From contig NW_023601754.1 of the NCBI RefSeq assembly GCF_014898055.3, forward strand, positions 46,431,013-46,495,012: DNA of 64,000 bases, given 5' to 3'. The notes below the pieces were generated by a model that saw only the letters and a list, made by a program, of their open reading frames with translations, did not search any database and had not been told where the DNA came from. Both the position numbers and the translations under genes were made by a program. Below, piece by piece: positions 12,506 through 23,266 of this stretch (positions are counted from its first letter, which is position 1; every line of letters begins with the position of its first letter). This stretch comes from Talpa occidentalis. Its lineage: Eukaryota > Chordata > Mammalia > Eulipotyphla > Talpidae.

Positions 12506-12995
12506 TAAAATCAGATATTATAACCATTCTGGCTGAATGGCAGGTTTCTGTAGCTTCCCCCAGACTATTTTCTCATGACTTGTTTCTTATCTTTTCCTGC
12601 TTACAAGGAGACCCATGAACCCCACCCAGGAAAGTGGGTGTCTTCTGTGCACAGGGCCGTGGATTTACTATGTGCGCACCCAGATGATCACCACAGGCTC
12701 AAGCACAGTGGGGACACCCCGGAATCCCTTCATGGGGTCCCCCAGTTCCCCCCGCTGCCCATCTAGCCCCAGGGATTGTGCGGCTTTTTGAACTTCACAC
12801 CCTGTTTCGGTCACACAGACCCGGGATTCCGGCGTCTGAAACGCGCGGCCTCAGGGAAGGCCCTTGCTGAGCCGTGGGTGGGGGTCTCTGACCGTCCCCC
12901 ACCTGTGACTCTGAAAACGCTGCTGCAGGCGCGGAAGTTCTCTAGGGCATCCCACAGGCCATAGGCAGGGGGGTTGCTTGTCGAGGGCGAACCTG

Positions 12996-13000
12996 ATTGG
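12996..13000 (-). promoter_or_regulatory. Inverted CCAAT box before U3 exon 1
   Basis: ATTGG in cctgattggccag, about 106 bases before the exon 1 ATG. Confidence 0.4.
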
Positions 13001-14996
13001 CCAGTCAAGCCAGGGGAGCAGTGGCCTGAAAAGGGAGAGCTCAGAGGCCCTGAGGGGATCTGGTGCTCCTGTTGGCCCCGCCAGGGTCTGCGGAGAGCAG
13101 CGGTCATGGACTGGTCAGGGAGCAGCGCAGAGGCAGAGGTGAGGCTGGAGGCAGACTGGCGGGAGGACGCGATCCCCGGGACGTCCCCCCTAGAGCCCCG
13201 GGAGCGAGATCTCCAAGTGCTCGCGGGCAGAACCTCCCCATCTGGTGCCACCAGCCTCCAGCCCCTCCTTCCCCAGGGGTCCCGGCTCGCTTACTTCCGC
13301 ACCTGATGTCTCCCTGGGGGGGCTCTCAGACCCCGCAAGCCCCTGGAGACCCCTGAATCCAGACCCAGGACAGGCCCACTTCCTGCCTCTGCCCTAGGGG
13401 GAGGGGCGGCTCTCCTCACTGCCCCTCAGGCCAGAGGTCTGCTCCCCTTAAGTGTTGCCCAGTCTTCTCCCACATGCCTCCCTCCCAAGAGTGTAGGACA
13501 CAGGCTGGGCTTCCCCGCCTCTTCTCCATCAGGACTCAGTTGTCCTGTCCCTGGTCACTTTATCTCCCAGGGCCCCAGAAGTCCAGTGCCCCCTGCAGGG
13601 TAGGCCTTCCTCGGGTACCATGAGCCAGCTCCCTTCCCCAATGACCCCACCCCCCGGACTCCAGAGTCCAGACACCTCTCCCCTCCTTCCTCCTGCAGGG
13701 TCCACCAGCTCTGAGCAGATCATGGACACAGCGGCAAAACGCATCGGCGGTAAGTTGGAGAGGTTTTGTTATTGGGGAGCGGATTTGAGGAGTGGCCCCT
13801 TCCTGACTCTGCATCCTCCACTCCTTTTCTTTCAGGTTCATCTGCGATCAAATAGGACCAGCCTCAAAGGATGTAGCTCAGCTGGCCCTAGAGCAGGTGA
13901 CCCAGGACCCACACATCAAAGAACTGGCGGAAGTTCTCAAGCGCATCGCACAACAGGTGGACAATGACAAGGAGCTGCAGAGGTGCGGCCCCAGGACCCA
14001 AGAATCCAGTCACTGGTCACCTCCATAAACCAGGAGGCCCAGCTTCAGTCCCCAACCCCCTGCTCTCCTGCGATCCACACCCACAAGCCTTGCTCCTTCA
14101 CACCCAGGGTCCAGGGTCCCATCACTCAAATCAGAAGGCCGAACTCCAGGCCGTCCCCTCTCCTGGGATCCTGAAACCCTCCTTGGGAGGTGATTTTCCT
14201 CTCTCCCCTAGATGTCTCCTGTCTGCACGTTGACCCCTTGGTTTTCATGTCAGCCTGACCTGGGTCCCTTTACGTCGGGGATGAAGTGGCTAGCGGGGTC
14301 TCCACACTCTGCTAGACACTCTCTCCCCATCACGGCTCTCCTCTTTCCTGCAGGATGATGGGAATGGACAGAGTCTTCACTGCTGAGGACTTTCTCAAAG
14401 TGGCACGCCATGTATTTTCAGACGGCATCACCGGGGCCCGGTTTCTGACCTTTTCTGCTTCGCCAGCAAACTGGTGCTCAAGGTGGGCAGCTGCAGGGTC
14501 GTGAGCCCAGGGAGGTGTCCACAAAACCCTGAGACCTGGGAGTCCTGACCGTACCCCTGGGGCAGCCCTGTATCCACAGAGGGAATTGACAGAGACAGCT
14601 GTGGCCCCTGGTCTGCTCCTTCCTTCGCTTACTCATTCAACACGCGTGGGCCCACTAACACTGCAAAGCAGGCTGGGTCCTGCTCTCCTGCAGTCCACGT
14701 GTTGTACTCCTGGTCAGGAAAGACTTCTAAGAGGAGGTGACATTAAGCCAAAGCCGGGAGGACAATAAAGACGCAGCGATATAGAAGGGTCAGGTGGGCA
14801 GAGGCGTCTGGCAGAGGACACAGCAAGAGCCAATGTCCTGAGGCAGCGCCAGGTTTGTGCTGAAGGCAGTAAGATGAGTGAGGGCTGAGGGCAGAGTGTG
14901 GAATCCCTGAAGGACCTTAGCTTTCCTCACAGGGACACAGGAGGATTGTCTCCTGTCTCTGTCTTTAAAAATGAGAATGAGGTGACTGGTTTTTAA

Positions 14997-15270
14997 TTTT
15001 TTTTTTTTTTAAGATTTATTTATTTATTTATTTATACAACACTGGGTGCAGTCAGAAGCACGGGAGGGTGAGAGAATTCACCAGAGCCAGAGTGGGGAGC
15101 AGAGCAGGCAGGACTGAAGTACACTGCTGAGGGGAGCAGCGGTTGTGGCAGGAGAGGTCTGTGCGCCATGTGGGACCCTCGCCGGCAGCCGGGGATCCAA
15201 CTGGCACTGCAGAGCCTGTGGGCAGCTTCGCAGCCCAGCGCTCAACCACTGCGCCACCAGGAGAGGCCCA
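14997..15270 (-). repeat. tRNA-derived SINE in U3 intron 4
   Basis: Reverse copy with a long TTTA tract; a copy stands at the same place in U6, U7 and U8. Confidence 0.85.
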
Positions 15271-16642
15271 AGGTGACCGATTTTTCATTTGAAGATTATT
15301 CTCACATATGCAGCCAAATGCTGGTTGTGCAGCCCACTGTTGTGGCTGTGAGACTGTTCACTCTGGAATCCTGGTAGCTTTTCTCTGGAGACGCTCACAG
15401 TGGAAGAAGGATTATCACAGAACATAGTTTGGCAACTATAGTTGGGAAAGGGACTGCGGGGCGCAGGGGCAAAAGCTGGTGGGACGCTGGTGGGGGGCAC
15501 CCAGAATGGACCCAGGAATGATGAGGGGCTGGACTCAGGTGGGAGAGGGGGTGGGAGGAAGGAGCTTTCTGGATGTGTTTGTAACATGGAGCTGATGGGG
15601 CCTGAATGTTGGAGGTGGGGGCAGCATTCAGTGCTGGGGGCTCATGTGGATCTGGGGAGAAGCAGCCACATAGAGGGTGGAAGGGGGCGTCCAGGGAGTT
15701 GGAGAGCAGGTCACGGCAACTGGGGGTGTTGAGTCTTAGCTGGCAGGTAAGTCAGACAAGTCCTATTGAGGCAGAATAACCAACATGCACAAAGGTCCTG
15801 AGGCAGAAAGGAGTTTCGTGTGAATGAAGATTGGAAAAAGGAGGAGACACCAAACAGTAAAAGAAAAATTCAGTGTGAACAAGGAGAACTTGTACACCGG
15901 TCTGTGCAGCCCATGCCTTGGTTTAGATCCCAGGGGTACTTGGGTGGATGGAAAGGTCCTAAGCAGGGCAGTTGCCAGTGATGAGATCCAAGTTATGAGT
16001 GGGAAGAACCACAGGGGGTCGGGGGGAGGCAGAGGTTTGAGAAAGGGGCCTGGGGAGTCACCTGGCAGTAGGAGCTCAGTCCTTACTCCCACCTCATCGC
16101 CGTAGGCCCTGTGCACGGACATGCGGGAGCTGATCACCAGCATCATGGACTGGACACTGGACTTCATTCGAAAGCGACTGCTGCCCTGGATCCAGGAACA
16201 GGGTGGCTGGGTGAGGCCCTTAACCGCCCCCTCCCCCACTCGGCTGGGACCTGGGGATCTTCTTGAACCCACCACACAGCTGCTCCCTTTCTCATTTTCT
16301 GATAATCGCATGTGGTCTATAATGTGTCCTCACGTGTCCCTTCAACTGAGTGGATCTGGTCACTGACCCTTCCTGCTGGTGACCTCTGACCTCCCAGTTA
16401 CTCTTAACCTAACTAGTACTTTTTACCCTCCTTGGGGTCTCCAGGTCCTCTAGAATTACTCAAATCTGTGATAATCCTTAACCCGCACTGCCTGGTCCTG
16501 ACTCCCACAGTGCCCTTGTCTTCTCTCCCCACCTGCTCCCTGTGAGCGGGCCTCGGGGCTGCCCTGTCTGGGTGCTGACAGGAGATGTCTGTGTCCAGGG
16601 CGGCCTCCTCTCACAACACAGTAATCAAATCAAGTGGCTCGC

Positions 16643-16966
16643 GGGCCTCCCCGGTGGCGCAGCGGTTGAGCGCTGGGTTGCGAAGCTGCCCGCGGCCTCT
16701 GCGGCGCCGGTTCGATCCCCGGCTGCTCCCCGGCCACAGGAGGAGGGTCCCCCATGGCGCGCAGACCTCTCCTGACGCCCGCTGCTCCCCTCAGCAGTGT
16801 CCTTCGGTCCTTCTGCCTGCTCTGCTCCCCGCTCTGGCTCTGGTGAATTCTCTCACCCTCCCGCGCTTCTGACTGTACCCAGTGCTTGTATAAACAAAAA
16901 AACCCCAAACAAATAAAGAAAGAAAGAAAGAAAACATGCCTCTATATTAAAAAAAAAAAAAAAAAA
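16643..16966 (+). repeat. tRNA-derived SINE inside U3 last exon
   Basis: Full forward copy with A box tggcgcagcggt, B box ggttcgatcccc and a long A tail. It is flanked by direct repeats of atcaagtggctcgc. U8 has the uninterrupted site at 45945-45958. Confidence 0.95.
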
Positions 16967-17071
16967 ATCAAGTGGCTCGCAGTGGCAGTGGCCATCATCG
17001 CAGTGGCAGTGGCCATCATCATGACTGGAGTGCTTGCCTTGATAGAGAACAGCTAAGAAAAAAACAACCCA

Positions 17072-17180
17072 GGCCTCCCTGGTGGCGCAAGGGTTTAAGA
17101 GGCAACCTATGAATATGTCCACGGTCACTGCAGCATGAGTTCCATCTCAGGCCAACCAAGGAGCAACCCTCATAAATAAA
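17072..17180 (+). repeat. tRNA-derived SINE, short
   Basis: Forward copy (cctccctggtggcgcaaggg) that ends early in a TAAA tail; paired with 46046-46160. Confidence 0.7.
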
Positions 17181-17194
17181 TAAATAAATATTTT

Positions 17195-17465
17195 TTAAAA
17201 AAGATTTATTTATTTATTATTTATGCATAAAAGAGCTGGGGTACAGGCCAGAAGTGGGGGTGGTGAGAGGATCCTCAGAGACAGAGTGGGGAGCAGAACA
17301 GGCGGATATTCCTAAATACACTGCTGAGGGGAGCAGCGGGCGAGACAGGAGAGGTCTGCTGTGCCGCGTGGTCAGCTCCCTGGCTGGGGATCCAACTCAT
17401 GGCACAGCAGCTGCGATAGTTTGATAGTGCTGTCTCTTTAACCCCTGGGCCACCGGGGAGGCCCT
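17195..17465 (-). repeat. tRNA-derived SINE
   Basis: Reverse copy ending ccaccggggaggccc; paired with 46175-46443. Confidence 0.85.
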
Positions 17466-18184
17466 AATGCAGTTTATTTAAGAAAGAAGGGAAAACAAAG
17501 TCTCTGAGGCCACCAGTGGCTCATTATATCACCCCAAGTAGTGGTCAGTGTTTTCAAATCCTAAGCAAAGGGCATCCAAAGGGGCGTCCACCACCACAGA
17601 GGGCCTGGAGCACGTGGCAGCCAGACAGCAGGTAGGGATCAACTTGAGATGTCAGCAGAAGAAGCAACAGGAAGTGCTCACCGGAAGCAGAGATGCGCCC
17701 AAGACAACAGCACAGTATCAGAGAAGCAACGCTGGAAACAGCAGGAGCAGCAGCCTAGCGGCCTGACAGACAGTCCACACTCACACAACTCAGTGACGTG
17801 CCCAGCTCCAGGTCCTTGCCTTCCCTTCTGGGCTGAAATAGCAGTAAAGTTGGCATCAGTTTCAGTCATTCAGCAACCTGCAAAACTTCTCAACTTTTCT
17901 CCTCCCAAGTTGGCTGCTGGAAGCTTCTGCATGTTCTCTGGAGGCCAGCAACAGCCTTCTGGAAGGTGAGTGTAGCAGGGGCAGGAATCCCTGAACCTAG
18001 TGGCTGCTTCTGCGGCCCCTTTGTTCCCTATTAGAGTCCCACCCTCACTGATTCCTCCTTACCTGAGCATATTCTACCTGGGGCTATACACCCTCAGCTG
18101 CGCCCCCCTCCAGGTGGGCCCACCTGTAATGGCCTTTGGCTCCAGCCTTGCCCTTCAGCCCCCAGTTACCGTTACATCGTTTTA
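17466..18184 (-). other. Insertion in the BAX 3' flank, origin unknown
   Basis: About 720 bases absent from the corresponding BAX flank (56060-56300) and present in both segmental duplicates. Read on the minus strand it ends in ttaaataaactgcatta, which looks like an mRNA or LTR 3' end with AATAAA, so it may be a minus-strand retroposed sequence. A 106-codon + strand frame (17649-17969) is kept in both copies, but I recognise no domain and do not call a gene. Confidence 0.4.
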
Positions 18185-18945
18185 ATGGAGGTGCCACTTG
18201 CTCCCTGAGGCTCAGTGATGAGCTGGGTCCAGCCTGCCCTTCGGGTGCACACAATCCCGACAGCACCTCCCTGGCACCCTCGGCTGTGGGGCTGGAGGCA
18301 GCGCTGGGCCAGCTCTGTGCCCTGCAAGGAGCCTGGGGCTGGAGAGGCTAGAAGGGGAGCTGGAGGAAGAACAGGGAGGACACTCAGAGCAGCCTCCCTG
18401 GCCCAGCTAAGCCGGGCCCAGAAGCTTCTAACATTTGGGGCCACAGGAAGTTACATGTTAACTGAGGTGGAGAAAAGTGGGGGAGCGCATCTGGGGAGGT
18501 CTCAGGAGCCCTTTGGGGAAGCTGGGAAGCCTGAAGATCTGAGACCAGACAGTCCCAGGCAGAGACCAGGCTGGGTCCGCATGGGGCTGTGTGGCCACTG
18601 GAGGGACAAATCTGTGCGCTGACAGGTGTGGGGGGAGGGCTGGAGGAAGAGGAGTTCTGGAGTCTGTCCCAGAGAGTGGTTGTGGGGGTGCTGCTGGAGA
18701 GGAGCAGGTCTGAGGGGAGACCCTGAGGGCCAAGAAGGGGCAGAGGAAGGTTACAGGGTCTGTCACCCAAGGGTCTGTATCTGTTTCCTTCTCTCCGTGT
18801 CTCACCCTTTCTCTTTGCCCCGTTTTCTCCATGTCTTCGTCCCCTCTCTCAGGGTCTCTCCCCTCTTTCTCTGTCCTCTTCCTCACGCTGTGTCCCCCTC
18901 TCTAGGGGCAGAGCTTGAGGATTTAAAAGCTGCAGCAGGGGCCTG
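18185..18945 (+). repeat. Duplicated BAX 3' flank
   Basis: Matches 56300-57000 downstream of BAX (gatgagctgggtccagcctg onward) and 47160-47980. Non-coding. Confidence 0.75.
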
Positions 18946-19754
18946 TGATGGGCAAAGGTGTCACACAAGGCCTAGCCCAGCCCGGGCCACCACCAAGGAC
19001 ATCCCCTCATGGGTTCCAGCAAAGCGTCAGCCAACCCCAGCCCAGCAGCGTGGGTGCTGCCTGTGACGTCTGGTCCCTGTGCTTTCAGTGCAGCTGGAAG
19101 TCAAACATGAAGTGCAGGGGTGTGAAGCAGGGAGCTTATCTCAACTCTCAAAGGCCAGGGTGGAGGGTGGGAGGCCGCCCTCAAGTCCACCGCCAGAAGG
19201 AGGCGTTATAGACTTGCATCGACAGCTTTGAGAAGATGCCTTTTCAGCTTCCCCTGCCTTCGAAGTCCAAACCCCTTCCACTTTCTCCTTAGTGCTGAGT
19301 GGCCTACACACACCTGCTTTGTCTAACTGCCTTCGGAATAGTCAGCATTTATATGGGTTCCCCACGCAAATGCAGTTAGGTTTTTCCCTCTCATGTCAGC
19401 CTGTTTGATGTCAGTTGGATTACTTGCCACCCTAGAAGAACTGAGAGAAGGGGGCATTGTTCTGTGCCCCAAGACTTTGGCGTTGCTGCCAGGATGTGCC
19501 CTATAACAGCTGGCATGGAAGAGGTCCTGAGTTATCTCATATTTGACCAAGAGATGGTAAAAGGTAAGGACTCTTAAAATACCAGCCCCTAGATGTTTTC
19601 AGATCCTCCTGGGTCTGTCTCCATGGTGCCCAGCAGAAGTGACAAGGGCTGAGATTTTTCTGTGTTCTAAATCTTGACTGGTTGGGGTCAGTTGTTGTGG
19701 AACAGGCTTTGGAGTAAGGTAACTTTTTTATTTTGTTTTTGTTTAAGGGGCATT
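18946..19754. other. Duplicated flank, no gene seen
   Basis: Single-copy-looking sequence shared only with 47976-48824. No splice-consistent gene or RNA gene is visible. Confidence 0.5.
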
Positions 19755-20020
19755 TAAAAAAATATTTATTTTATTTATGCATCCGAGAACTAGGATGTAG
19801 GCCAGAGGTATGAGGGGGTGAGAGGATTCACTAGAGACAGAATAGGGAACAGAACAGGCAGACTGACTGAAATACACTGCTGAGGGGACAAGCTGGCGAG
19901 ACAGGAGAGGTCTGCTGCCATGTGGGTAGCTCCCTGACCAGGATTGCACTCGTGCTGCAGTGGCTGCTGATAATGTCACAGTGCTGTGACTTAACCCTCT
20001 GCACTACCAGGAAGGCCCTG
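19755..20020 (-). repeat. tRNA-derived SINE
   Basis: Reverse copy; paired with 48825-49084. Confidence 0.8.
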
Positions 20021-20684
20021 AGGGGTATCTTCTTTAATTGTGGTTTGAGTCCTCTTGGTTGATCCTTTTGCTCCCAGAGGAGGTCTTTGCTTTCTTTGCT
20101 CTGTCTTCTCTGTCGTTTATCCTGAAGAGGGAAAAACATTGGTCACATGAATATAAAGGAAAGCTGTTGCTAAAGAAATTCTGGAAGATGAAAAGCCACA
20201 GATGTGGTGGACCCAGGTGGAGAGTTAAAAGCCATAGGACACTTGCCACCAGAATGCACCTGGGAGAAGATAAATGGTCACAGAACAGGTAAGATCGACA
20301 GGAGATCACCTGTCAACATGAAGAAAATTCAGTGAAACCCCGGAGACCGTAGAACAAAACGGGCTTTATGCTTGAGCGCTTGGCTCTGGGCCTCCATGAG
20401 ACCTGCCATCTGGAAGGAGCATTTTCCAGGATGCTCCATTGGCTGACAGTCCAAAATCATCTGGGATCCACACTCCTCTTGGGGGCCTGGGTACCATCTC
20501 AGGGGAGTTCTTTGACCTCTGCTTCTTGTGTGCATGCTCGCCACCTACTGGCACTGCCTCGAAATGCAGGACTTAGATCATTCTGGGGCATTCAGCTGAG
20601 GAAGGTGCAGAACTGTTGGTGTTCACCAATTCTAAGCCAGGAAGTTACCAACCAGGTTTTTTCCTTTAAAATGGCTTGTTGGGG
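20021..20684. other. Duplicated flank, no gene seen
   Basis: Shared with 49085-49746. Open frames of 60-90 codons occur on both strands in both copies, but their overlap on opposite strands and lack of any motif argue against genes. Confidence 0.45.
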
Positions 20685-20975
20685 ACCTCCCTGGTGGCAT
20701 AAGGGGTTAAGCACAGCACTAGGAAGCTTTCTTCAGCCTCTGCAGCATGAATTTGATCCCTGGCCAGGCAGGGAGCTACCCGCATGTCACAGCAGACCTG
20801 TTCTGTCTCCCCGCTGCTCCCCTCAGCTGTGTATTTCAGTCAGTTTGCCGGTTCTGTTCCCCACTCTGTCTCTGGTGAATCCTCTCACCACACACACACC
20901 CCCGACCTCCCCGCACCTCTGGCCTGTACCCCAGTTCTTGTATGCATAAATAAATAAACTTTTTTTTAAAAAACA
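20685..20975 (+). repeat. tRNA-derived SINE
   Basis: Forward copy with a TAAA tail; paired with 49747-50045. Confidence 0.85.
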
Positions 20976-21099
20976 AAAAAAATTAAAAGGCTGCCTGGCT
21001 TGAGTCACTGGGGGAATAAGTATACGAGTGACCCTCCTACTAGCAAACGGTTGAGCAATGTGTAGCTTTAGCTGGAAAATTTTCATTATTTGAAAAGGT

Positions 21100-21282
21100 T
21101 TTTTTTAAGATTTACTTATTATGCATCCAAGAACTGGGGTATAGGCCACAAGGGTGTGTGGGGGTGGGAGAGAGGATTCACTGGGGAGCAGAACAGTCGG
21201 ACCAACCAAAGTACCCGGGGAGACAGGAGAGGGCTGATCAGGGATCAAACTTGTGCTGCAGTGGCTGCCAGTAACTTCATAG
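21100..21282 (-). repeat. tRNA-derived SINE, part left of a retroviral insertion
   Basis: The first part of a reverse SINE whose remaining bases lie at 22459-22495. The uninterrupted copy is in the 50170-50715 element, with the site at about 50672. Confidence 0.8.
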
Positions 21283-21760
21283 TGTTAGGGAGAAATGATG
21301 TCCTGAGCTAATCCCATACAGGCTTTGTGGACCCCACCCCCACTCCAGACTAAAGCCATCAAGACTCTGGGAAAGACAAATCCCATCACCACCAAAGGGA
21401 GGGTGGCTGGGACCTGAGGGTGGAGTTAAGCAACCAGGTTGGATATAAAAACCAGACACGTGGGCCTTGGGGTCTCTCGCTATGGCTCTCCTCCTGGCTT
21501 CACCGCTCCTGGCTGGCGGCCCCCTCTCAGAGCCCCATTTTGGGGTTCCTGATCGGCAGATCGGGTAGGACTCATTTAAAACTTTGTCTCCCACTTTTCT
21601 CCCAGAGCTGTACATTTCCTCATTTCCCCTTCCCTTGTCAATAAACCTTTTATTAACCTTTCACGTGTGCCTGCAGTAGAGCATTGATAAGTCCTTTTAA
21701 GCGTGTGGGTGAGGACCCACAGTCAGGGACCCCGTTTTGTATCGGGGTTGCTCTACAACA
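21283..21760 (+). mobile_element. 5' LTR of the split endogenous retrovirus
   Basis: A 478-bp LTR, TGTTAGGG to CTACAACA, matching 4315-4799. TATA-like gatataaaaa lies near 21442 and AATAAA near 21641. It is a 5' LTR because a primer-binding site follows at once. It is inserted in a SINE that is intact in the other segmental duplicate. Confidence 0.88.
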
Positions 21761-21763
21761 GTT

Positions 21764-21778
21764 TGGCGCCCAGCGTGG
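21764..21778 (+). other. Retroviral primer-binding site
   Basis: TGGCGCCCAGCGTGG three bases after the LTR. It would pair with the 3' end of a lysine tRNA with about one mismatch. Confidence 0.65.
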
Positions 21779-22458
21779 TTTCCATGTTACACCTGCGGTT
21801 GACCAGCCCAAGGTAACATTCCTTGCGTTGGTCACCATAAGCGCACTAGTTCTGCAGGACTCGCAGTATATTTGTCTCAAGTCCTGAAAAGTCTGTTTTT
21901 TCCCTGTGCGTACAGCCCTTGTGGGTGCGTTTTTGACTCAAATATGGCCTCAACCATGAGCCTATACAGTTTCATCCCTATTTGAGTTCTTTCAGTTTCC
22001 TTCCGGCCTTGAATTTGAGTTCTTTCTTCCATTAAATATCACCACCAGTTTCATTAATGTAAATAATTTGATGAAGCCTGGTGTATGGCACGTGATTTTA
22101 CTATTGTATACATACATGGGTGGTTTACAAGCCATCCCTTTACAGACTGTGCTTCTGAGTGTTTTTGTGGTAATATGTGTAAGCGCCGTTTGCTACATTC
22201 TTGTTTCTATGAGAGGTAGATGTTCTACTTCACATACTTCTCTGAAACTTGCAGGCATAAAACCCTGGGTACATCATTCCAGAGTTAAGAAAGCCCCTGG
22301 AGGAACTGACCCAGAGATGAAGTCCCATTGGTCTTGTGAACCCATTGAGGACTTGAGATATTTGTTTAAGAAACAGACAAAAACTTCAATATTACTGACT
22401 TCTTTTCCAGTTATTGTTGCAGGATACCCAAGGATTCACTTTTTCTGAAGAAACCCTG
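21779..22458 (+). mobile_element. Retroviral leader and pol-end remnant
   Basis: Internal retroviral sequence with most of gag and pol missing. The open stretch 22068-22448 has a hydrophobic segment (about residues 28-46) followed by GIKPWVHHSRVKKA (22254-22295), which resembles the C-terminal end of gammaretrovirus-type integrase. A pyrimidine-rich acceptor (cttcttttccag) near 22400 is placed as an envelope acceptor would be. The last ~95 bases recur at 2336-2432. There is no 3' LTR here: sequence returns to the interrupted SINE at 22459. A non-functional relic. Confidence 0.65.
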
Positions 22459-22495
22459 CTGAGTCTTAACCCCTTATGCCCCCAGGGAGGCCCTT
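22459..22495 (-). repeat. Remainder of the interrupted SINE
   Basis: ctgagtcttaacccctt onward, continuous with 21282 when compared with the empty site at 50672. Confidence 0.7.
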
Positions 22496-22611
22496 GAAAA
22501 GACTTTTTAAGGGAGCTCACATCCTAAGCAACTGTGATATTGGTACCTATGGGAAGAGCTTTCTGTCAATAAGTGAACAGAAAGCAGACTGAAGAGAAAA
22601 GTTTGTAATTT

Positions 22612-22872
22612 TTTTTAAGGTTTTATTTATTTCTTCACGAACTGGGGTACAGGTCAGAGGTGCAGGAGGGTGAGAGAATTCACCAGAGAGAGCGGGGAAC
22701 AGAACAGGCAGACGGACTGAAGACACTGCTGAGGGGAGTAGGGAGCGAGGCAGAGGAGGTCTGCCACACCATGGGGGAATCTCCTGGCCGACCGGGAATC
22801 GAACCTGCACTGCAGAGGCTGGGGACAGCTTCACAGCTCAGCGTTCAAACCACAGCACCACTGGAGAGGTCT
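22612..22872 (-). repeat. tRNA-derived SINE
   Basis: Reverse copy; paired with 50835-51090. Confidence 0.85.
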
Positions 22873-23004
22873 GAAGAGAAAAGTTTAAAGTGACATCGAA
22901 GGTGAATTCTGTTTCTCCTCTCACTTATCTGCCCAAACCCTTCATCACCCTCTCTGTGGACTGTTTTTCAAATTTGAGTTCGTTGTTGAGATGCCTTCTT
23001 TTTA

Positions 23005-23266
23005 TTTTTTTTTAATTTAATTTTTTTATTTCTTTATACAAGCACTGGGTACAGTCAAAGCATGGGAGGGTGAGAGAATTCTCCAGAGCCAGAGCAGGGA
23101 ACAGGCAGACTGACATAATACACTGCTGAGGGGAGCAGCGGGCGGCAGGAGAGGTCTGCGCCCCATGTGGGACCCTCGCTGGCAGCCGGGATCGAACCGC
23201 CCCTGCAGAGGCTGTGGGCAGCTTCCCAGCCCAGCGCTCAACCGCTGCGCCACCAGGGGAGGCCCG
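23005..23266 (-). repeat. tRNA-derived SINE at U4 left edge
   Basis: Reverse copy marking the junction between duplicated flank and U4 intron 4 sequence. Confidence 0.85.

Larger units (their letters stand above)
13106..17056 (+). pseudogene. BAX-like unit U3, frameshifted
   Basis: Six exons in BAX order: 13106-13138, 13699-13749, 13836-13982, 14354-14482, 16106-16210, and the last starting at 16599. Exon 1 is 33 nt instead of 34 and exon 2 is 51 instead of 52, so exon 3 is read out of frame. Exon 4 lacks one T in the conserved acc-tgg-ggc (129 nt), breaking BH1. The last exon is interrupted by a SINE (16643-16966) after GGLLSQHSNQIKWL; beyond it the frame continues through AVAVAIIAVAVAII to TAA at 17054-17056. 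BH3 position: VLKRIAQQVD. Exon 5 is intact. The exon 1 and exon 4 lesions are shared with U8. Confidence 0.88.
10690..22996 (+). repeat. Segmental duplication, copy A
   Basis: Collinear with 39930-51200: U2/U7 tails, the same SINEs, U3/U8 and the same long 3' flank. Differences are large insertions present in one copy only: a SINE in U3 exon 6 and a retroviral 5' part at 21283-22458 here, and a nested SINE at 50304-50580 in copy B. Its first ~1.9 kb also recurs at 34010-35900. Confidence 0.85.

Noticed and set aside
16643..16740. tRNA gene suggested by A and B boxes
   Set aside because: The boxes belong to the SINE head; there is no cloverleaf with an acceptor stem, and the same sequence recurs about 37 times.
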